The translations under genes were made by a program, and so were the position numbers. Of a DNA stretch of 46,805 bases, positions 15,874-23,895 are shown piece after piece (within the stretch, counting starts at the first letter, position 1; the number at the start of each line of letters is the position of its first letter). A model generated the notes under the pieces. It saw nothing but the letters and a program-made list of their open reading frames with translations. It did no database searches and was not told the DNA's origin. Source of the DNA: WTJD01 sp964225175 (GTDB lineage: Bacteria > Pseudomonadota > Gammaproteobacteria > Xanthomonadales > SZUA-36); NCBI GenBank assembly GCA_964225175.1, contig CAXQNK010000051.1, positions 1-46,805 of the forward strand, read 5' to 3'.

Positions 15874-17313
15874 TCAGGGGGCGGCGAGACCCATGTCACT
15901 GCCCGGGGTGTAACGATGAGCCGTGAGTACCGGGTGGGAACGGGTGTCCATCCACATCAGGATTTCGTAGTAGTTGCGTATATTTTTGACGTATGTCTGC
16001 GCTTCCCGGCCACGGGCGTAACCGTAACGGGTCTTCGTGTAGTAGCGCTCCTGGGCGAGCAGGGGCAGGCGTTCGGCGACGTCATTCCAGTGATCCGGGT
16101 CGCCACCCTGGCGTTGGGTGAGCACGCGGGCGTCTTCCAGGTGACCCCAGCCCATGTTGTATGCCGCCAGGGCCATCCAGGTTCGGTCGGGCTCAGCGAT
16201 GCGCGACGGAATCCGGGCATGCATTCTCAGGAAATACCGTGCCCCACCGTCAATGCTCTGCCCCGGGTCGAGCCGGTCACGCAATCCGAGTTGCCGGGCC
16301 GTTCTTTGAGTCAGCATCATGAGCCCTCGCACGCCGGTGGGAGACTCGGCCTCTGGGTCCCAGTGAGATTCCTGGTAGCCGATCGCGGCAAGCAACCTCC
16401 AGTCCATGCCATAGGCCCGGGCCGTTTCTTCGAAAACGGGTAGGAAGCGCGGCAGTCTCTCCCGTACCTGCTTCAGGAACTGGTGCATGCCGACCGGATC
16501 CAGTTGGTGGTTTCTTTCGCTGAACTGGCGTTGAATATCCGCGACGCGGCCCTGCTCATGGGCGAGGCTGATAAACACATGGGCCTGGTGCGCCAGGGTG
16601 TCGTCGTCCCCGGCCGGGAATGCCCAGCCATGCGCCTGCGGCTCTGACAAGGCAAACCCGGAGGTCAGGCGTGGATAGTAACTTTTATTGATTTGGAAAA
16701 TGCTCGAATCCACGAGCGTCATCTCGAAGTCGCCACGCGCAATCAGGTTCATCACGTCCTCGATGCCCGCATCTTCGAGCGAGGTCCAGGACAGCCCTTC
16801 GATGCCCTCTGAGCGTTGTGCAAGTAATTCTTCGTAACTGGAGCCGGCGATGACAGCAATTCTTCGGCCTGCCAGGTCCTCGAGAGTCCGCGGTCGCGCC
16901 AGGCCGCGACGGTAAATGACTTCGATGTGAGTTTCCGCGTAAGCAGGACCAAATCGAAAGACGCGCTCCCGGGCCGGCGTTCGGGTCAGGTTGGCAGCGA
17001 TCAGGTCTCCCTGCTGGTTATTCAGTAACTGCGATAACTGTCCGAACGCTGGTGCAACGCGCACCTCCAGGTCCACGCCCAGGAAGTCAGCAAACCCGCG
17101 CACGAGCTCGTACTCCGGACCGGTGTCGCCCTCGGACCCAATGAAGTACGAGCTGGCCCCGTTGCGAGTCAGCATCGTGATGTGTCCACGCTGCATAATC
17201 TGCTCCAGCTGGCTGGGGCGATCATGTCCGGAAATCAGGAAAGGGAAGACAACGACTGCTATGAGCAGTCGGGTCAGGTGGTCACGTTGTCGTTGTGATA
17301 TGCCATGTCTCAA
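15874..17313 (-). CDS. mltF: Membrane-bound lytic murein transglycosylase F
   Basis: A 479-aa periplasmic enzyme with two domains. After a signal or anchor segment (about 13-28), residues 40-270 form a bacterial extracellular solute-binding (SBP type 3) domain (ITMLTRNGASSYF, GDLIAANLTRTPAR, RRIAVIAGSSYEELL), thought to sense muropeptides. Residues 290-450 form the SLT lytic transglycosylase domain, with the catalytic Glu in GYQESHWDP (E315), GVRGLMMLT and AAYNMGWGHLEDA. It cleaves glycan strands at the inner face of the outer membrane. It follows pilE on the same strand after 91 bases and is convergent with dnaQ. Confidence 0.95.
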   Translation of the reverse strand: MRHGISQRQRDHLTRLLIAVVVFPFLISGHDRPSQLEQIMQRGHITMLTRNGASSYFIGSEGDTGPEYELVRGFADFLGVDLEVRVAPAFGQLSQLLNNQQGDLIAANLTRTPARERVFRFGPAYAETHIEVIYRRGLARPRTLEDLAGRRIAVIAGSSYEELLAQRSEGIEGLSWTSLEDAGIEDVMNLIARGDFEMTLVDSSIFQINKSYYPRLTSGFALSEPQAHGWAFPAGDDDTLAHQAHVFISLAHEQGRVADIQRQFSERNHQLDPVGMHQFLKQVRERLPRFLPVFEETARAYGMDWRLLAAIGYQESHWDPEAESPTGVRGLMMLTQRTARQLGLRDRLDPGQSIDGGARYFLRMHARIPSRIAEPDRTWMALAAYNMGWGHLEDARVLTQRQGGDPDHWNDVAERLPLLAQERYYTKTRYGYARGREAQTYVKNIRNYYEILMWMDTRSHPVLTAHRYTPGSDMGLAAP

Positions 17314-17351
17314 AAGGCTTCCTCTGTTGGCTGCCTCAGGGCGATTAGACG

Positions 17352-17357
17352 ATTATA
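17352..17357 (-). promoter_or_regulatory. Candidate -10 element for mltF
   Basis: On the minus strand, TATAAT in the context AATGTATAAT lies 39 bases before the mltF ATG in the AT-rich pilE-mltF gap. No convincing -35 was found, so mltF may depend on this or on readthrough from pilE. Confidence 0.35.
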
Positions 17358-17404
17358 CATTATTCAGACTATTTCTTATATGTGTTTACATCATAATGAA
17401 ATAA

Positions 17405-17821
17405 CTAGAATTTTGACCAGCATGCCGCGGGCAATTTCTCACCGGCTGCGTCAAGTGTCATTGGGGTGCACAGGGTGTTGCCCTGCTTGTCCTTGAGTTG
17501 ATCGCCGCGCGCAGTGGCCGTGAGCAGGTACGTGCTCTGGGTGGCGGTCACGGCAAACGTATACTTACCATGCGTGGGCGCCGGGATGTTGGCAGTGCCC
17601 GCATAGGTGGGATTGCTGGCGCGCCACACTTCCTGCAGGTTACCCCAGTTCATCAGCATGCGCTGGGCCTCCGTTCGCTGAGCCTTTCGTCCATACTGTG
17701 TGTAGTTGGGAATGGCCATCAACGCTAAGAGTGCGACGATCCCAACCACGATCATGAGTTCAACCAGCGTAATGCCCGCGAAGCGCGAGAGAGGTTGACA
17801 ACACCAGTTTCGTCGGTTCAT
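17405..17821 (-). CDS. pilE: Type IV pilin, PilE-like major or minor subunit
   Basis: A 138-aa prepilin. The leader ends in Gly16 and the mature protein begins ITLVELMIVVGIVALLALMAIPNY, the classic hydrophobic helix with Glu5 (E21) and Pro22; residue +1 is Ile rather than Phe. A short all-beta globular domain follows, with two Cys near the C-terminus (in NTLCTP and AACWSKF) that would close the D-region loop. The ATG at 17821 gives a basic 16-residue leader (MNRRNW...); an in-frame start further up makes an overlong leader. It is divergent from the fimT-pilW-pilX-pilV operon. PilE is the usual name for this partner of the minor-pilin operon. Confidence 0.9.
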   Translation of the reverse strand: MNRRNWCCQPLSRFAGITLVELMIVVGIVALLALMAIPNYTQYGRKAQRTEAQRMLMNWGNLQEVWRASNPTYAGTANIPAPTHGKYTFAVTATQSTYLLTATARGDQLKDKQGNTLCTPMTLDAAGEKLPAACWSKF

Positions 17822-18203
17822 ACAATGTCTTCCCAGGTCGCATTGCCGAAAGCTTGCAACCGTCGGCAAAAACGTTGCTTTGCCGTAATTCTACTCACTT
17901 GAACCCTGTTTGACCACTTCCGCGAGGGCTGCAGATGCCTGCAAAAACTACGCGAAAGGTCGCTTCGCATGCCACGCGCCGGATCGTGTCAGGATGATCT
18001 GGAGCGTAGAATCCCGCGTGGTAAAAGGTCGCGGTAACAACATGCATGGTGCTCGGGGCACACACGGACAAGGTTACAAGGCGTTCAATGACCGGACCAG
18101 CGGTATCGATAGTGGGACCGGTGGGCGGGTATTGTGACTCCCTAGACCCGCCGAATCCTTATAATTAGCTTGCGAGCATGAATGACGTGGCTCTCGGAAA
18201 GCT
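17822..18203. other. Divergent intergenic region of the pilin locus
   Basis: 382 bases separate the divergent pilE and fimT starts. No gene is supported: the one open frame (TTG at 17910, 75 codons) has no ribosome site and no pilin or other features. The right end holds the inverted repeat and -10 element listed separately. No good sigma-54 site was found for pilE. Confidence 0.6.
18124..18165 (+). promoter_or_regulatory. Candidate promoter and operator of the minor-pilin operon
   Basis: A perfect TATAAT lies at 18160-18165, 38 bases before the fimT ATG. Just upstream is the 7-bp inverted repeat GGCGGGT (18124-18130) and ACCCGCC (18146-18152), spaced by 15 bases, which covers the place of the -35 element. 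No consensus -35 is visible, so an activator-dependent promoter is plausible. The repeat has no T run and is not a terminator. Confidence 0.5.
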
Positions 18204-18863
18204 ATGAAAGCAGAATCGAAAAAAGTATCACATCCGGCCCACACAGAGCGCGGGGTGACCATCGTGGAATTGATGATCACGGTGGGCATTATTGCGGTGG
18301 CCATTGGGCTCGTCACGCCGACGATCCAGACCACGCTGGAAAAGCGCCGTCTCGTGCAGGCTGCGGAAGATATCGCCAATTTCGTGGCGGTCGCTCAATC
18401 TCTGGCGGTAGCCACCAATGAGCCCGTCACCGTGATGTGGGATGGCGCGAATGGCCACAGCGCTGATTTCTGTTTTGGAGTCAGTCACTCTACGGCCAGC
18501 CCGTCCTCCGCGCCCTGTGATTGCAACGTGACCAATCCGGCGACAACGGGGTTTTGCGAGGTTGATGGAACGCCATATCGCCTGTCAAAGGATGACTTTG
18601 TGAAAATCAGCAGCGAGTTCTTGCACTTACGGCCCGCTGACGGCAGGTTCACTTTCGACCCGATCCGGGGCAACCTCGGTGCATGGAGCGATGTTGAGAT
18701 CGTGGACGGGGACTGGCTTTTCTACATGCATTCATCAAATGCCACCAAGGTTGGAGGTGTTCGATTGTTCGAGTTACAGATGCGATTAAGCCCGTCGGGT
18801 CGATTCAGCATTTGCACCGATGATGATCGCTTGATGCTGATCGGGAGTTATCCGGTATGTTGA
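18204..18863 (+). CDS. fimT: Minor type IV prepilin FimT/GspH-like
   Basis: A 219-aa prepilin. A 17-residue leader ends RG, and the mature N-terminus is VTIVELMITVGIIAVAIGLVTP with Glu5, again without Phe at +1. The GspH/FimT globular domain follows (RLVQAAEDIANFVAVAQSLAVATNEPVTVMW is the usual helix and first strand). It has six Cys, including a CDC pair at about 110, which suggests disulfide bonding in the periplasm. Minor pilins of this type prime pilus assembly under PilD processing. It is first in the four-gene operon and its end overlaps pilW by 7 bases. Confidence 0.9.
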   Translation: MKAESKKVSHPAHTERGVTIVELMITVGIIAVAIGLVTPTIQTTLEKRRLVQAAEDIANFVAVAQSLAVATNEPVTVMWDGANGHSADFCFGVSHSTASPSSAPCDCNVTNPATTGFCEVDGTPYRLSKDDFVKISSEFLHLRPADGRFTFDPIRGNLGAWSDVEIVDGDWLFYMHSSNATKVGGVRLFELQMRLSPSGRFSICTDDDRLMLIGSYPVC

Positions 18864-19663
18864 GACGAAGGACGCAATCCCATTACCAGAAAGGCATGAC
18901 CCTCCTTGAACAGATGGTGGCTCTGGGTATCAGCACGGTGGTCATCACTGCCATGGTCGCTCTGATGGGCAATACGTTGTTCGTGACTTCCCTTGACATC
19001 AAGAAGGTCAGACTTGACCAGGAGGTTCGGAGCACGGTGCAAATGGTGACGCGTGACATTCGCCGGGCGTCCTACAACGCCGAGTCGATACTGTGCTTCG
19101 GCAACATGTCCTGTTTCGACGGCACATACACCGCGGGTGGTTGGGGAAGCGACCTGTCGTGGCTTGATCTCAGCATCAACGCAGCCAATGATTGCGTGAT
19201 TTTTCAGATGGACCGCAACCACGACGGCAACCCCGGCAACGATGCCGCGGCGGGTTTTCGGCGAGTCACCAGCAATGGCGTCGGTCGCATCCAGATGTGG
19301 GTGGGCTCGGGCTCGGAGACAGACCCTACCTGCACCACCGGGAGTTCCTGGGTCAACCTGACCAACGATGACGTGATCGACGTCACCGAGTTTTTGATCT
19401 GTGACACGATCAGCGCCAGCGACGCGCAATGCGACGATCTCGAGGCAGGTGCTGACGATCCCGACTTGCCCGACACCCTGAGCTTTTCTGACGAAGTTCA
19501 GCGCGACGGTTCGTTTCAATGGATGCAGCAGATTCGCATCGTGCAGGTGGTCATGCGTGCTGAGTTGGTGAGCGATTCAGACATGAGCACCAAGATCGTA
19601 GATCGGATTCGCGTGCGCAACGACCGAATTTCCAAGGAGATAATCCCATCAGCCACAAGCTGA
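18857..19663 (+). CDS. pilW: Minor type IV prepilin PilW-like
   Basis: A 268-aa prepilin with a 13-residue basic leader ending KG and mature start MTLLEQMVALGISTVVITAMVALM; Met is at +1 and Glu at +5. The N-terminal helix is followed by the PilW/PulJ-type helix (DQEVRSTVQMVTRDIRRA), a feature of minor pilins that pair with PilX and PilV in the pilus tip. The rest is Asp-rich and beta-like, with six Cys. The C-terminal RIRVRNDR-type segment is frequent in PilW. The ATG lies inside the fimT stop region (7-base overlap), so translation is coupled. Confidence 0.85.
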   Translation: MLRRRTQSHYQKGMTLLEQMVALGISTVVITAMVALMGNTLFVTSLDIKKVRLDQEVRSTVQMVTRDIRRASYNAESILCFGNMSCFDGTYTAGGWGSDLSWLDLSINAANDCVIFQMDRNHDGNPGNDAAAGFRRVTSNGVGRIQMWVGSGSETDPTCTTGSSWVNLTNDDVIDVTEFLICDTISASDAQCDDLEAGADDPDLPDTLSFSDEVQRDGSFQWMQQIRIVQVVMRAELVSDSDMSTKIVDRIRVRNDRISKEIIPSATS

Positions 19664-19696
19664 CGGACCGGTAAGGACAGATAATCCAATATCACA

Positions 19697-21388
19697 ATGA
19701 AAAGCATGAACGGAGCGCTGATCCAAAAAATGGAATCTCTCACGCACAAAAGAGCGGCCTACCCGGCATTCATACGCGGCTTCAGAGCGCGACAGCAAGG
19801 CGCGCTGACCATGATGACCGCCGTGTTGGTCCTGCTGGTCATGACGCTGATGATTTTCTATAGTGCACGGACCGGGCTGTTTGAGCAGCGAACGTCCGGC
19901 AACGAGGCCAGCTCGAAGCTGGCTTTTCATGCCGCCGAGGCGGGAATAGACCACGCCATCGAATTCCTGCTTGCAAACACCGCGATGATCAATTCCGCCA
20001 GCGAGGATGTAAGAACGGACGGCACGGACGGCTGGCTCTCAACAGCCGGGCAGAGGTGGCACAAATGCTCCGAGCACACCGCGGACTATGACGATGAAAC
20101 GAGTGCGACGGAGATCGCTCATCCGTGCCGGGGCGAGTCCAGCGACGCGCGGCGAAGCGCCAGTTACTTCTACTTCTTCGACGATCCCGATCAGACGGGC
20201 GAAGATCAATATGCCATCCAGATGGATTCAAACCGATTTCTTGGCGATGGCCAGCGCGTTGATGTATACGCACTGCTGTGTCGAATGGTCATCGACAACT
20301 CAGCGGCGGTTCCCTTCTCGCGTTGTGCGTATCACGACGAATCGGGCATGGGTGGTCTGGACAAGGTGATGGTGACGCTGCTTGCGAGAGGGTCTTCGGA
20401 CTGTTTCGAGAATCCGGATTCAGGCGCATTGTCCTGCCGCGGCCAGGCCTTGGTGGTGGAACCGGTTTCCAACTTCAGTGCGCTCAATGGCCCGCCGCCC
20501 TCGGTGCCCCTTACCGCCAGGAGCACGATGCCCGATTCCGGGTCATCAACGATTCTTACCAACCCCAACGCGGGCGGCATGGGTGTGCCCATTTCCGTGT
20601 GGGCGGCGTCGCAGAATGCATGCCCAAATGACCCCACCCTCCAACTCTCCACGGGCAACTTCGAAACCTGTCATGCGCACGAATTCTATGACAGCGACGT
20701 CGAGCCGGCCATTCCGCTGGCCGTTGGCTCCAACGCGTCGTGCGCGGAGGGTCCGCTGACCTACACCTCTCAGGGTAGTGTCATTGAAGGTTATGACATG
20801 TTCTGGGACGCAGCATTCCCTTGTGACGTGTTTGAGTACTACTTCGGTATTCCGAGGAGTTCCTACAACATCATAAAGAACCAGTCCATGGTGATTGGTC
20901 CGAGCGGTTGTGGTGACCTGACAGAGAATAGCTCGGGCATGATATGGGTGACCCCGAAAAACGCCGATGGCAGCACTGCGACCTGCGACCTCGGCGGGAG
21001 CAAATGCAGTTGGCAGGCCAATGATCTGTGCGTTGGATCTGCAGAAAACCCGGTCGTGATCGTAACCACGGCGAACACGAACATGAACGGCAAAACCCGT
21101 ATCAGCGGGATTGTGTTCATCACCGATGCGGAGGACGGCTGGCCGGGCGACAATGTGAAACCCAACCTGAGTATCCAGGGTGGCGCCATGGTGCATGGCG
21201 CCATGGTGATCGATCTGCCCAAGGTGGTTGGCAACCCCAACAATTTCACCTTCAACGGTAATTTCAAGTTGATTTACGGTGCCAGCAATATCGTCAAGGC
21301 CCACGGCGCTGGAAACATAGGTGCCTTGATGGGGGGATGGACGGATTTCCCGAAATGTTGGTACGCACACCAGGCAGGTTGCCCATGA
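19697..21388 (+). CDS. pilX: Oversized PilX-type minor pilin
   Basis: A 563-aa protein with a PilX N-terminus: leader to Gly35, then ALTMMTAVLVLLVMTLMIFY and the family segment EQRTSGNEASSKLAFHAAEAGIDHA. It lacks Glu5, as PilX and GspK-type tip subunits often do. The long periplasmic part is beta-rich with many Cys; the end (about 440-563) reads like a right-handed repeat (NMNGKTRISGIVFI, NLSIQGGAMVHGAMVID, NFTFNGNFKLIYG). Typical PilX is about 200 aa, so most of it is extension. The start ATG has only a distant AAGGA. Its stop overlaps pilV as ATGA. Confidence 0.8.
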   Translation: MKSMNGALIQKMESLTHKRAAYPAFIRGFRARQQGALTMMTAVLVLLVMTLMIFYSARTGLFEQRTSGNEASSKLAFHAAEAGIDHAIEFLLANTAMINSASEDVRTDGTDGWLSTAGQRWHKCSEHTADYDDETSATEIAHPCRGESSDARRSASYFYFFDDPDQTGEDQYAIQMDSNRFLGDGQRVDVYALLCRMVIDNSAAVPFSRCAYHDESGMGGLDKVMVTLLARGSSDCFENPDSGALSCRGQALVVEPVSNFSALNGPPPSVPLTARSTMPDSGSSTILTNPNAGGMGVPISVWAASQNACPNDPTLQLSTGNFETCHAHEFYDSDVEPAIPLAVGSNASCAEGPLTYTSQGSVIEGYDMFWDAAFPCDVFEYYFGIPRSSYNIIKNQSMVIGPSGCGDLTENSSGMIWVTPKNADGSTATCDLGGSKCSWQANDLCVGSAENPVVIVTTANTNMNGKTRISGIVFITDAEDGWPGDNVKPNLSIQGGAMVHGAMVIDLPKVVGNPNNFTFNGNFKLIYGASNIVKAHGAGNIGALMGGWTDFPKCWYAHQAGCP

Positions 21389-23805
21389 AAACGCGAAAGA
21401 ACATGACTATGAAAACGCAAACGACACGTTTTGATCGAGCAGGCAAGAGAATGACTCGCCCGCTGGAATCGGGCTTTAATCTCATCGAAGTGCTTGTTGC
21501 CGTCGTGGTGTTCGCGATCGGTATGATGGCCCTGGCGCAGTTTCAAAGCGACCTGACGCGGAGTAACGCTGCTGCGATCAATCGGAGCATCGTGACGTCG
21601 ATCGCCGAGGAGATGCTCGAAGAGCAACATGCCTTCCGCAGCATGGGCAGTTACGCGGTGAGCGACCCCCTGTACGGCTATGCTACTTATGAAGACCTGG
21701 GCAAAGATTGGGCTGCGTGCCCCGAAACCAATCGACTGACGACTACCTCCGTGTGTCGCACCAGCAACGTTTACCTGGACGACGCTCTGTTCGAAGAATG
21801 TGATCTCAACACCTGCCTGGATCGAGGGCAGCCCATGACACTGGGTGTGGTGGAGATGGTCACGGACTACTACCACGATCACGACAACAACGCAGCTGAC
21901 AGCGATGGTTTTTCTACCACCAACACGCTGGAGAAGTACTATTCGGACTTCAAGGTCTACACCGTGCAAATCACGTGGGCGCAGCCCGGGATGCCCGGCT
22001 GGTGGTTAAGCGATTCTCAGTCGCTGGCCGCTGAAGCCGTGGGAACAGATGTGATTACCGTAAGCTCGATATTTAAATCCGCCGCTGCACAAACGGCTGC
22101 GATGTCGGTCGTTACCGAGACCAACAATAATCAAATCTCACCTCTCAAGGATTACACCCCCGGCCTGCGGCCGGACGTGGTCGCACTGAGCCTTGGCGAT
22201 GACCGACTCAAGGAGGCATTAACGCCGTTGCCGGATGTCACCTCGGTGGGCGAGTACGTGGAGACCGATTTTGATGTGATTACCTACGCTCAGACCCTTG
22301 GCGACTCTGTGTTCCTGAGGCTGGAAAATTTCAAATCGGTGACTTGCCAGTGCGAGCTCGGCGACGCAGCTGGCAGTCTGACAGGCAGCGGTCGCCGGCC
22401 GACTGTGTGGGCAGCCGATGAATACGAGGTAGGGGAACTTGTAACCAAAGTGGTCGGCCATGAGGCAACGAACAATCAAAGCGTCTACTGCGACATCTGC
22501 TGTCGCGATCACCATGATTCTGCTACCGATACTTCCGCTGGTGAGGACGCTAATGACGACGGACGCTATCAATACAACCCCTGGTTGCCTACAACGGCTT
22601 ACAACTCAGGGGGAAACCACAAACATTACGGCCGCAGCCCCTCGGGAGGGTTGACTGAAGCGTTGGCGGCCGGAGATTTGTACGAGGAGTCCTGTCGCAT
22701 GGTGAGAGTGGATGGGTATTGGCGACTGGCGCACGACTTTCGACGTGAGGGGCTATTCACGTTTGACCGGGATTTCTTCCTGTCCGACAGCAAGGTGGGT
22801 GCATACACAACTTACGTGACCGACAGCATGACAGACCTCGTTCAGGCCATAGGCACGACGTCGGAATACTACTACGCAACGACTCAAAGCGAGTTACCGG
22901 CACCTGCTGCGGGTGTCGTCTCGGCTCAAACGACGCTGCCTACATTTGATGCGCAGACTGAACAACAGCTCAGCTCCAGGGGAGTATATCTGGATTTTAT
23001 GAGCGCAGAATTGCGCGAGGTGCTTGAGTGTCTGGACTCGGAGAGAAACCTGGCGGGCGGAAGCGTTGCCTCTTGCTCTGGGTGTGAATCAGCCCCGGTT
23101 GGCGGTTCTTGCCTGGTCGGTAACTCGATCAAGCTAGACGTGATTGGCAGCGATAACTTTCTGGAGGCGGTTCCGTTCTTCGAAGTACAGATGACCAAGC
23201 TCAACCGGTGGAACGAGAGCCCAGCAGGCGCCCCGGTCGACGTCACTAACGAGGCGCTGGCAGATAACAATGCTCACAGCCGCGGAAAGGCTTTTCAGAC
23301 TGGGGGCTATGGGACGGCGGTGGTAACCACCGCCAGCCACACGGGAAACATCGGATTTACCGACACCGATCCGATCGATCCTCTCTATTCCAGTAACCTG
23401 AGTTCCACAACCATAAATGTCATATCTTCAGACACGGTACCGCCCCCACCGCCGGGGAGCAATATCGTGGAGGGTACAATTGCATCCGCAGTCGGCGGCG
23501 TTCAGGCTTCAAAGGTAGAGATCACTCCCACGGACGCCACGTGTAACCGGACGAGCACCGGTTACAAGTGCTGGCTGACGGGGCCAAACCCAACACTAAA
23601 AGTTACTGGCTATTTTAAAAGGAACATCAGTCTTAATGCCTGCCATGTCACTTCACCAGTGGGTGGGCCCATTATGAGTTCGACCGTGTTCACTCCAGAC
23701 CCAGAGAACAGTCCGTTTCTGAAGGAAACGACGTTTGACTTGAGCGGGGCAGACTCTACCGGCCTGTATATGAATGACATCGTAATCAAGGATGCTGCTT
23801 GCTAG
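21385..23805 (+). CDS. pilV: Giant PilV-type minor pilin with Cys/His-rich and Ig-like regions
   Basis: An 806-aa protein, against roughly 150-200 aa for usual PilV. A 30-residue leader ends SG and the mature N-terminus is FNLIEVLVAVVVFAIGMMALAQ with Phe+1 and Glu+5, then a PilV-type helix to about residue 85. The extension has acidic DxDxDG-like loops (165-175 and 387-393), a CQC pair at 321-323, C369-D-I-C-C373 followed by H376-H377 and NHKH at 411-414. A proline run (686-690) leads to a C-terminal domain of about 115 residues with four Cys, one being the last residue. The ATG at 21385 overlaps the pilX stop. No known adhesin domain was recognised. Confidence 0.8.
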   Translation: MKTRKNMTMKTQTTRFDRAGKRMTRPLESGFNLIEVLVAVVVFAIGMMALAQFQSDLTRSNAAAINRSIVTSIAEEMLEEQHAFRSMGSYAVSDPLYGYATYEDLGKDWAACPETNRLTTTSVCRTSNVYLDDALFEECDLNTCLDRGQPMTLGVVEMVTDYYHDHDNNAADSDGFSTTNTLEKYYSDFKVYTVQITWAQPGMPGWWLSDSQSLAAEAVGTDVITVSSIFKSAAAQTAAMSVVTETNNNQISPLKDYTPGLRPDVVALSLGDDRLKEALTPLPDVTSVGEYVETDFDVITYAQTLGDSVFLRLENFKSVTCQCELGDAAGSLTGSGRRPTVWAADEYEVGELVTKVVGHEATNNQSVYCDICCRDHHDSATDTSAGEDANDDGRYQYNPWLPTTAYNSGGNHKHYGRSPSGGLTEALAAGDLYEESCRMVRVDGYWRLAHDFRREGLFTFDRDFFLSDSKVGAYTTYVTDSMTDLVQAIGTTSEYYYATTQSELPAPAAGVVSAQTTLPTFDAQTEQQLSSRGVYLDFMSAELREVLECLDSERNLAGGSVASCSGCESAPVGGSCLVGNSIKLDVIGSDNFLEAVPFFEVQMTKLNRWNESPAGAPVDVTNEALADNNAHSRGKAFQTGGYGTAVVTTASHTGNIGFTDTDPIDPLYSSNLSSTTINVISSDTVPPPPPGSNIVEGTIASAVGGVQASKVEITPTDATCNRTSTGYKCWLTGPNPTLKVTGYFKRNISLNACHVTSPVGGPIMSSTVFTPDPENSPFLKETTFDLSGADSTGLYMNDIVIKDAAC

Positions 23806-23847
23806 AACCTTCCTATAACAATAATCACAGGAGCTAGGGATGCATTG

Positions 23848-23874
23848 ACCGCCTCGGAAGGGGCGGTTTTTTTT
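23848..23874 (+). terminator. Terminator of the minor-pilin operon
   Basis: ACCGCCTC pairs with GGGGCGGT (8 bp including one G-T) around a GGAA loop and runs into eight T residues. It closes the fimT-pilW-pilX-pilV operon 43 bases after pilV and separates it from gltX. Confidence 0.92.
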
Positions 23875-23883
23875 CGTCTGGGT

Positions 23884-23889
23884 TAGAAT
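23884..23889 (+). promoter_or_regulatory. -10 element of gltX, likely leaderless transcript
   Basis: TAGAAT ends 6 bases before the gltX ATG, the distance at which transcription normally starts, and no ribosome site precedes the ATG. The upstream 17 bases fall in the terminator T tract, so the -35 is weak. Confidence 0.4.
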
Positions 23890-23895
23890 TCAAAC

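Noticed and set aside
17840..17870. Sigma-54 type promoter for pilE on the minus strand
   Set aside because: A TTGCA element is there, but the GG of the -24 element is missing at the required distance.
17910..18137. 75-codon frame between pilE and fimT
   Set aside because: TTG start, no ribosome site, no hydrophobic or domain pattern; intergenic noise is simpler.
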